Source of the DNA: Oxytricha trifallax
Taxonomy: Eukaryota; Ciliophora; Spirotrichea; Sporadotrichida; Oxytrichidae
NCBI GenBank assembly: GCA_000711775.1
Contig: ARYC01000439.1
Coordinates: forward strand, 82,838 to 146,837
Direction of reading: 5' to 3'
DNA: 64,000 bases
The notes beneath the pieces are model-generated. The model ran no database searches, was not told the DNA's origin, and worked only from the letters and a program-made list of their open reading frames with translations. A program made the position numbers and the translations under genes. Positions 1 to 9,500 of this stretch are shown one piece after another. How positions within the stretch are numbered: the first letter of the stretch is position 1; the number at the start of each line of letters is the position of its first letter.

Positions 1-279
1 AATATAATTAATATTTAAAATACCAACATTATTATTAATAATTCAATTGCTCAATCTTAGTAAACTCTAACACCAACCCCTAACGAGAGTAACTCAACTT
101 TATCATAGCCATAGACTGTCAAAGTTGTGACTCGTGGTAGATTTGGAAACTCATAAACAAGATCCACTAATAATCAAGATAATCCCTAGAATTAGCCAAA
201 CCCTAAACCTTCCCCAGAAGTTAAAAGTAGGATTGAAACCAAGTAGTATAATTAAATATTTTGTTTTTTGGGAAAGTGA
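1..279 (+). CDS. 3' end of an unknown Q/N/P-rich protein (partial)
   Basis: Reading from base 1 with TAA/TAG as Gln, the frame is open to TGA at 277-279. It encodes a low-complexity Asn/Gln/Pro/Ser-rich tail that includes VTRGRFGNSQTRSTNN. The 5' part lies outside the window or in another germline segment. The composition is coding-like: codon choice in this frame is clearly structured, and the sequence turns AT-rich straight after the stop. I recognise no domain. The shadow frame starting near 134 was rejected because it is hydrophobic and unstructured. Confidence 0.5.
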
Positions 280-720
280 AATAGAACATATTTTAGATCT
301 TAGTACTTTATCTTATTATCTTTTTCAGCTTTCCTATTTTCGAAAGTAATTTCTTATTAAGAATTGTTATGCTTTGTAAAAATAAATAGAAAATGTTTCT
401 AATTTATGTCATTTATAGATTTTAATTTTTTGTGATTGAATCTTTAAATTTATATAAAACATATGCCATTAAAAAATATGAAAATTTAGGTTTTTTAAAT
501 AGGTAAATATTGAATAATTTGACTAAATTTTTGAAATATTTCAACATATTTCTGATTAAATTGCTTATATCTAATAATAAAAAGTGGATGTTAACAATAA
601 TGCTTATATAAATATCTAAAATTACAAATTACAGACTAAAAATATTGATTAATTGATTATTTTATTTGAATATATTTTTCTAAATTTTTATTTTTGTAAA
701 TAATATCCAAGAAGAAAACG
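280..720. other. AT-rich spacer, no gene seen
   Basis: Very AT-rich DNA with no coding-like frame under the ciliate code. It separates the end of the left-edge gene from the Q-rich gene that begins by about 900. Confidence 0.5.
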
Positions 721-899
721 ATTAAAAATATAAAGATGCCATATTAAATAGCACATAAAACATAAAAATAATAAAACCTACTATTGAACAGCCTTAATCT
801 AAGATAGAAACACCTTAAAAGTAATAGACTCCTAATGGTATTTAGTAATAACAACAATAATCCTAAATTTAACAATTCACCCCATAATAACATGAACCA

Positions 900-3420
900 A
901 TGACTTCAATCCCAAGCTAAAACTAGTAAGTTTAAAGTACCCCTCCAACTAATGCTTAAAAGAAAAGACAAAACCCCTCGGACATGTACCCAAAAGATTC
1001 CCTTGAGCAACCTATGAAAAATACGAATAATCATCAATACAAGAGTGTCAGTAGCAATAATGTGGTTGCTCATTAAAAGGATTAGAATAGTTTTATTCAC
1101 AGTGTGGTCAATACTGAATAGGAAAGAGTAAACTAAATACTCATGAAGCAATAGAAGTCACAACAATCTCAATATGACAAGGATTAGGAAGAGCCTCTCA
1201 TGGAAAATTAAACTAGTTCTGACTTTTAAAGTGTGGATTTAATGAGTATCAGCAATAGTGTGAAGCACATTTCTCCACCCACAATTCAAAACATTAAGCA
1301 ATCTCTTGTTTCACATCAGAAACTAGAGCTAAATCAAAGTATTAATCAGTCTATGTTGGAAACACCAAATTTCACATTCGAAGAAAGTATTTCAAGTAAA
1401 AATACAAATTTGCAACTCAGAATGGCTCAAGAAGTCCCAAAGAAATTCTAGGTTAACTTGAACAAGCGCATTAGCATAAATAGACCATCAAATATTTCGA
1501 GGTAACTTATCAAGAAAGTAGAGTCAGTTCAAAGCATTGAACAACTGGATTAGAACAGCGAGATATCACCACCTAATAAATTCTTAATTACTGATTAAAA
1601 TCCCTTAAAATAAGATTATAATTTAGCTTCATATTATAGATATATTTTATAATTTGTGATTAGTGAAATTCATCATCTATACTTCTTCTATTTTTATATA
1701 AAAAAATGAAAAAAATATTTGAAATTTTAATTTTAAAAAATATGAAAGATATTATTATTATAATTTAATTGCAAATATTAATTTTAAGTTAAAGCTTAAA
1801 TTATAATTTTACAGTTAATGACAATACTTATTTCTATTTTTATACTGATGATGACTTAAGAGGCTCTGTCATTTCACTTGATAACTACAACAATATGAGT
1901 GTGAGATTTGGAGACGATTCGGAATTAAGAATGAGCAGAGCAGAAAGTAGAGCTATATATCAGCATCAAATTATCAGACCTAACAATCATTAGTCTAATA
2001 TATTCAATTCAAATTTGTTTTTATTCTATTTTTTGTGTTTAAATAACGATCAATCATCCTCACCATAGTGCTAAGAAGGGTTTGAGTCAATGATAATGAA
2101 TGAAAGTTATGATGAAAGCATCAGAAATCGTTTGCTTAAATAAATGACTCTAAATTAAATGGCTCTAGGCTAAAGAGATACGAGAAATAATCCTAGTAAT
2201 AATCTCAGGTCCTTCGCAGATTCTACTCAATAATAGCAACCTTTCACTTCATTTGGTACTACATAGGACAATTAGTCAAAGCAAGGGCAAGACAACATGG
2301 TCCCATCACTTCTGAGATATAATAAATCAAACATTAGTTTGAAAGAGCCTGTTACTGTTGAAGAAGCTATAATGAATCCAATAAACGCGCTTAAAGAGTC
2401 AACTAAGAAAATCAAGATTCTCAGGAATAACAAAGAACAACATTAGCAATAACATTTAACTCTTCCATTATAAAATGATTCAAGTTAAAGTGCCTAATAA
2501 AATCTTATAAATTCCCTATCACCCAATCAAAACTTTCATTAGCATCAAAACTCATTCATTGAATATCAAACAATAAACACTGCTGATTCACCTTAGACCG
2601 ATAATTTAAGAAATAAAAGACAAAGAAAGTCATTAGGCAGTAATGAAGAATTTACTTTTAAGATTAAGTCAAGCCCTCTTCAGGAATTAAAGCTTGATCC
2701 AATAAGCGAAGATAAAAAGGAGCTTGAGCCCTCCCCGAAGAACTATAAAGTTTAAAACATGATTGATGATCCAGCTTTCTCACCTGCTTAATTATTAAGC
2801 ATTGAGGGTTTGTAAATGTCATAAGACAGCAACTCTATGAGCTTATAATCTTCTCCATTCATAGATATGACAAAGAACAAATTTTACAATAAAGTTCACA
2901 AGTAAAAAGAATTTGTGATGCTTATTGATGATGAATATAGTGCTCTAGATTCTTAAGACTTTGATCCTAAACTCCTAACTCATAGACCTTCAGCACCTGA
3001 TAAAAGTTAACTATCTATGTATAGAACTTAAGTACCTTTGCAAAATTCTGATTAAAAATTGAAAACTAAAAATACCAGAGTTACCTTTGTAGAAAAGAAT
3101 CACTAACTTATATTATCAAATTTTAATCAACATTTCTTTGATAGTATTAGTAGCTCAGCAAACAGTATGAACCTAGGAGGAGGACAAAAACAATCATCAA
3201 GATCGAGATAGAGGAAAGCTGATGAAGTTTTCTAGAGACTTTACAACTCAAAAGGAAATTCTAAATCACCATTGAGATCAAGTATGAAGAAGAGGGAAGA
3301 AGATGATTCAATGAAGTCTACAATGAAAGCTATAGGAGCATATAGTTCAATGACATACAGCAGCAAGCCAATCGATGGAAGAAAAGAAGAAGAATAAAAT
3401 ATTTTAGAAATTTATTTAAT
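900..3420 (+). CDS. large Q/N/S-rich hypothetical protein
   Basis: The proposed start is ATG at 900, although the frame is already open and Gln-rich upstream from about 740, so the true start may be earlier. Exon 1 runs to about 1620 (with SISNSVKHISPPT). A roughly 230-bp AT-rich gap follows, either an intron or an IES that I could not resolve. Coding then resumes near 1820 (DDDLRGSVISLDNYNN) and continues to about 3400 with acidic, Ser-rich and Gln-rich stretches, ending in a basic segment with SPLRSSMKKREEDD. Most Gln codons are TAA/TAG. No catalytic domain is visible. The same frame stays TGA-free into the next coding block, so this entry and the next could be one gene. Confidence 0.6.
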
Positions 3421-3624
3421 TTTGAGAAAATTAACAATAGATATTATAATTAGGATGCCTTATTTCATTCGTTATATAAAAGTTTTTACTTAGAGCAATT
3501 TTATATCATTTTAACTTAAATAATTTAATTTTACTTTTCATTTTCATTTATTTTACATATTATTATAAAACCTAAGATTTAGGGTAATTTTTTAAACTTT
3601 TGAAGACAATTTACTTTACAAAAA

Positions 3625-4584
3625 ATGCCATTTCAGCAATAGTAACTTTTACAGTTAATATAATAAATACAGAGATGAATTTGCTAGTCATTTGTAATAA
3701 TTAAAAGGAGAATCTTCACCTATTAATAGTATAATAGTTATATTTTGTTTGAGATATTTTTTTATAATTTATACAGGCAGTAGAGTTATCATGCCAATAA
3801 TTAAAACAAGAGAAAAGAAAATAGTTAAGCTTATACTAGATGACGATTAAGATGATGTTTCAGATAATGTGAGTTAAAACACCTAAGGCAGATTTTTCAT
3901 TCCACCTTCACAAATAAATTACAACACACCATCAGATCTTTCATTTTACGAAAGCTTCTAAGATTCAGTTAGAAGACAGAATAAGAGACTTGAATAATAA
4001 TCTTCTACTTTCGATAACCAAAGCGCTTAATCATCGTAAATTTCACTCAGCGCAAGTGTTAACACAACTACTAAGAAACAGATGCCTCCGAAGAGTAGCA
4101 CTAATTAATTCAAAGTGCAGAAGTAAAACTCGCTAAACTTAAATAAAACCTCGGCAGGCACAGCTAAAAAGTCTCAATTAATATAATCTTAAACTTCTTT
4201 TAACGATAAGAAGTATTCAACCTAGTAAATTCATTCAACAAGATAGTCTAGAGATCACACACCATCTTCTAATACAGTTATTACTCCTCATGGAGTTTAG
4301 AGAGTTTATAAAGACAGAGCGCCCAAGTAGAAGATTATACCAAAGTCTAGACCGAGTTAACCTAGACAAATAGTAGAACCAGAAATATTCTATGAACCAT
4401 TCTATAACTATTTATTCATTTATATTTAATAATTTCTATTTTATCATAGGATAAGAAACTCATGCCTCTACTAGTAAGCAATAATTAAAATAATTAATCT
4501 TAATTGTAGAAGGAGCAGAGAGTCACAACATAGAAACCTAAACCAGTTAAAAATCAATTTTCACATACATCTTCCTTATTTTGA
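3625..4584 (+). CDS. Q/S/T-rich hypothetical protein, or 3' part of the preceding gene
   Basis: This is a coding block with the segments YNKYRDEFASHLQQLKGESS, then VIMPIIKTREKKIVKLILDD, then a long Ser/Thr/Gln/Lys-rich region. It ends QKPKPVKNQFSHTSSLF before TGA at 4582-4584. Likely breaks (introns or IESs) lie near 3730-3780 (ending in ACAG) and about 4380-4450 (ending in ATAG). A possible start is ATG at 3625, but that ATG is not in the frame of the downstream block unless a small interruption is removed. The sequence looks disordered and no family is recognised. Confidence 0.5.
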
Positions 4585-4732
4585 ATTAGTTTATACGTGT
4601 ATTTCTTAATTATAGACTTATAAAGCAATTATATTGTTAGTATTATTAGTTTATTTTATCTAAAATTATATTTGTATAAATTGTACTTTATAGTTTTGTC
4701 TTCTGTTTGATAAGTAAAATATAAAATTAAAA

Positions 4733-6316
4733 TCATCCTCCATGAACTCCTTCTTCTGAATCCGCTACTATATTTATAAAAGTGCCCACTAACAATGAAA
4801 TGAGAAAAATTAATCCAACAATCACATTCAGATAAGCCAAGCATATGCTTAGTTTTCTTTCTGATCTTTGAGCTTTAGCACCAAATTTTGTCTCAGCTAA
4901 TATGTAAAACAATCCGGGTATAATGAATTAGCAACTTGAACCAGCAATAGCAGCACCAATTTAAAATATTATCCCTATATCTTTTATGAAGGCAGCACCA
5001 ATCACTTATAGTATAAAAATTATTAATGTCCCAAAATGATAGTAGTAGGTATTCATGTCATAATACGAAACTTTAATATTAGTTTTCAAAATCTTTTAAT
5101 CCATTTCTCCTGATTTACTCATTATTTGTTGGTAAGAAGCTAGTTACTATTGCAAATTTATGGAAATTGATTGCCTGTCAATTTCATCTATCAACTACAG
5201 GAAATTCTCTCTTCCATAGAAAAACACAAATGGTATGTGGAATAAGATAACGAAGAAGAACAGCATACATTAAGCAATAGAGGTAAAATGGTAGCCTTCT
5301 TCCCCTATACTATCCATTAAATCAGGTCTTATTGCAGAGCCAAACATGTAAATTCCCAAGAAAGAAAGTGTTATGTAAATGCCCATTGATGAGAAAACTG
5401 CTATGCTTACTGCTTTGATACAGTTTTCATTTGTAGGCTCCTTCATAGATCTAATCACTGGAAATATATTTGATTAAAACCCGTAAGCAGTGATAAACAC
5501 AGATATTGCTGTAAAGAGCTGTCTATCAAAGTGCAATTTATAGTATTGAGAGTAGTCCTTATCTGTGTTCCAATGATTTCCATCAATTATCATTTCCAAA
5601 GCACAGATAATGATGAATATCACAATCGATAAGAAAAGCATATATGAAGCAAATTTAAATTCGTGCACTTCTTTTTTAAAGATAAATCCAATAATGAAGA
5701 AGGCCAAGATCGCAACATAAAAACTTCGAGAAGTGTAATATTTATCTCCTTCAGGTTTTCCAGTGAACTCAGAGAAAAATGAAGAACAAATATCACCAAT
5801 TACTATGAAATATATCATGATTAGTTAAAAGGCACCAATGAAAATAATGCCATTCACTAAGAATATTGATTTTCTTCCCATCAACAAATATCCAATCTCT
5901 GAAAAAGAGCATTAAAATTATTAAATTATATATGAAATAAAGCATAGCCCACCTGTAAGCTCCTTAGCTTAAATGATTAAGTGACAAGAATAAATTGTTT
6001 ACAATGCAAAAACTATATTCAAAATTATTCCGAACGGTATGCCTGAATGATAAAATGAGAAAGGTAGACCAACTACTCCACCTCCTATAATTGTACTTAA
6101 GAATGCCATAGCCGCCCCAAAAACAGACAATTTTTCAGTATTTTAAGCATTCTCAGATTATTTGGGTTGAATTTACAAAAATCTTGGATTTAAATTATAC
6201 TATGTAGTGTCCTCAGTGTCTAAAAGAACTTAACTGAAGGCATCTAAATCTTAGCTAGAATTATCTATCGTATTCTCTGAGGACAATAGAGTTTCTTCTT
6301 TTTCAATGTCATGCAT
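4733..6316 (-). CDS. multi-pass amino-acid transporter (AAAP / SLC36-SLC38-like)
   Basis: The gene starts at ATG (6314-6316, MHDIEKEETLL) and stops at TGA (4733-4735). After a ~60-residue acidic, Gln-rich cytosolic N-terminus comes the family signature FLSTIIGGGVVGLPFSFYHS, in which the Gly-rich kink of TM1 is typical of amino-acid/auxin permeases. About ten further hydrophobic segments follow, including YVAILAFFIIGFIF, ISVFITAYGFQSNIFPVIRS and a last pair near the C-terminus. A 54-nt GT..AG intron (about 5897-5950) interrupts between KELT and EIGYLLMG. The expected role is proton- or sodium-coupled amino-acid transport at the plasma or a vesicular membrane; the substrate cannot be read from sequence. 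Confidence in the superfamily is high, in the subfamily low. Confidence 0.85.
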
Positions 6317-6530
6317 TTTGTTAACTAAATAAATCCAATTGATAGATTAATTTAAATTTATATTAATTGTTTTAATTCATAATATTCTTTCAATGTAATA
6401 TTTATTTTGGATATTTTACTCTTGAATTGAATTATTATTAAGAAATATATAATAATATTAATTAAATAAAGTGATGCTGGATTTGTAACTATAATTGAAT
6501 AGCCTCATTTTTATATATTTATAGAAAGAT

Positions 6531-9500
6531 GAAGTTTGATGAACCAGATGTTAATCTAATCTAAAAAAACATCCAAAAAGGTATATTTTCCCCGGTTTAA
6601 TTAAGATCAACTCCTAGTAATTTTCTACTGAATAATTAGACAAGCAGAGTGCTCTAAAACACTCAAAGTACATCCAACAATAAAAAAGTGACTACTAATA
6701 AATTGGAGTCTATATACGATATTAGTGGAAGTGAAGGGTTGAAACTTTACAGTACTAACCAGCAGTTATATTAAAATAGGCGCAGTGATGGTTAGTAGTT
6801 GATGGAATAGTATTCATAGCAAGATATATTTGGGTTTAAATACGAAAATAGATCTTAACAGGAGGATATATCCCCTATTCACTCGCTTACCAAGAATCCA
6901 TCTACTTTCCTCCCTAAAATCTCAAGTCCATGGTAAAATAGAACTGATTTTGTTAATTTATTTTTAGAAGGGATAATTTAGAACAAGATTACTAGTATTC
7001 CTTGGGATAAGAAGGGACATATCAAGATTCAATTAAATCACCTCTTAATAAAACTAAAACTCTAAACAAACTCTAGAAACTTGAACAAGAAAAGTACCAC
7101 TCAGACTAGATAGAATTCTTATAAGGTCTAAAAGCATTGAAATTAGTAGACAACTAGTTTAGTTAAAGGTTTGTATAAGGCGACAACTTGCTATAAGTTT
7201 CCCGTAAGCGAATATCTGATTACGTAGAAAAAAAGTTATATCAAAAGTAAAACGTTCTTGTAAGTGAGATACTAAAGAATATGAGGAATAAGAGGGATAG
7301 CTAGAATGGAGATTTTGAAAACACCACATCTATGACTCAAAGAATGAATGATGCTAATTTAAGAGTTGGATTTAAGGGTCTCTCATAAGAAAGAGAAGAA
7401 TTTAAAGAATTAGTTAGAATAATAGACAAAACTAAAAAGAATCTTTTATTTATTGTATTAAGGGAGAGTATGGTCTAACAAGCCCAAAACTTTCACTAAC
7501 TGGAGATATGGACTAAGTAGATTTGAAACTTCTAAGAAGATAACGCCAGTCTTATGATAAACTTAACTTTGTTAACAAACACAACAGTATGTAGAGAAAT
7601 TTCAACTCAAATCTCAACAGTCACAATCAAAACCCCAAAACCCCTTAGTGAGGTTTATAAGTGCTTTGATTTGTAGGGTATTGTTGGGGTCTTATTGGGG
7701 TTAGTAGAGAAATTAGGCCAATTTGCAATATGAGAAATAGAAATTAGCGAAATTTAGGGTCTATATATGATGAGAAATATTTAGATTTACTGCTTAAGCT
7801 TAGGTATGGTACTAGTATTAATATAGATTAAGTCAAACCAGTACTGAATTATGCAGCTATAGCAAAGCTCTTACACAAGAGTGCCTCTACTGTTAGGTAT
7901 CACTGCATGTTAGCTGTTTAGCATTTTAATTCAGGCACTTGAAAGCATCCTGCAAGAAAATAAAAGTTCTCACAGCACCATATTGACTACCTCTGCGACT
8001 CGAAGACTTTGAAGTATTGGGCACACTTTCCATTAGACTAGCGAGCTGTGATGTTTCATCGCAAGTTTCCTGACATGCGTATCTCTCCTTAGACTATAGC
8101 CAATATTTATAGAAGAAATGGTATTACTTTCAAGACTGTCAACAGAGTGAAGAGAGTGATTGATTTTACAGTGCCATTTTATAGTAATAATTTAAACTAT
8201 ATATATGATTAAATGCAGAGGGCTATTACTAATAACATCAAGTTCATACACGCTGATGAAGCTGTATTCACCTTCAACACTTTTATTAATAAGTCTTGGT
8301 ATAAGAAGTATGATAATATAGAAGTTTATGACTAAAAAGTGAAGGTAGTCACCCATGCAATATTAGCTGGTATAAGTGAAGATTTAGGCTTAGAGAGTTA
8401 TGTTATTCACCCTCGCTCTATTAAGCGAGAGTAGTATATAGAGTTCCTACATAAACTCAGAGAGAAGTATAGTAACCAAGAGATCATCCTGTTTGTTGAT
8501 AACCTCTCAGTTCATAAGATTAAGGAGTCTAAGAAAGCTTATGAAGAGTTAAACATAACTCCTGTATACAACGTTCCTTATAGCCCATAATTTAATGGAA
8601 TTGAATTCTACTGGAGCTAAATCAAGACTCACTACAAGAAGCTGCTGCTGTATCATCTTATGCATGACTTGCCCATCGATACAGTTGACTTAATTCAAAG
8701 CAGCTGTAAGAGAGTGAGCATAGATAAGACAACAATTTGTGCTAGAGAGGGAAGAATGAATGTTTATAAATAAGTTTTAGATTTAAACGAATGAATATAT
8801 TCACATATTAAATTAACCCAGAAAGGGATTTGGCTTCTCTTTCTTCTCCTCTTCTTATGGCTTGCCTGGGCCCATGTTTCTTCTCTTAGTGCCAGCACCT
8901 GCATCTATATTCATTTCATCTGGCTTTTAAACATCTTTATAAAGTCTCTTGCTAACTTCATATATTTTCTTTGACTTTCTCTCTCTGTGAACCTTTGCAT
9001 TCTCTTTCATTAGGAATATACCAGTCCCAGATTTCCCTATAAAGTTTAAATCAATGCTTACTAGAGAGGTAAGGATGCTTCTTAAGCTCAGCGAGCCAGG
9101 CCTCACTTATTAGTATGCCTTGCTTCTTTTAATCTTCAGGAGAAATAGAGTAGCGTTTTTTGTGAGCTTCTTCAATGATCTCTTTGAGATAACTCTCTCT
9201 TAAAGTGCCAAGAACACCAAAGAAGAAGCTCCTTTCTGGAAGCTTGTTGGAGATTGTTTCTTGGTAGGAAGATAAACAACCAACTCTTTATCATTCATCG
9301 CATCCTCGTAGAGATTAGTGACTGAAATCTCTGGGTAGTTTGGTATATCTATCAACTTTATTTCATTGTTTTTAAAGGCTTTCTTCTCATCGCAGAGTAT
9401 AGCTTTTAAGAATGAAATTTTGGTACCTTCCATCGTTGGAAGGAATAAACCCACTATAGTATATGATTAAGTATATGTCACATGCTTACCATGCTGAGTG

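Noticed and set aside
906..1151. Minus-strand 81-aa hydrophobic frame
   Set aside because: Antisense of the Q-rich plus-strand gene, which has coherent codon use.
7628..7660. C4A4 repeats as a chromosome end or fragmentation site
   Set aside because: They are the terminal repeats of a TBE with an inverted partner and AAT target duplication, not a true telomere; the same holds at 11730, 53263 and 57355.
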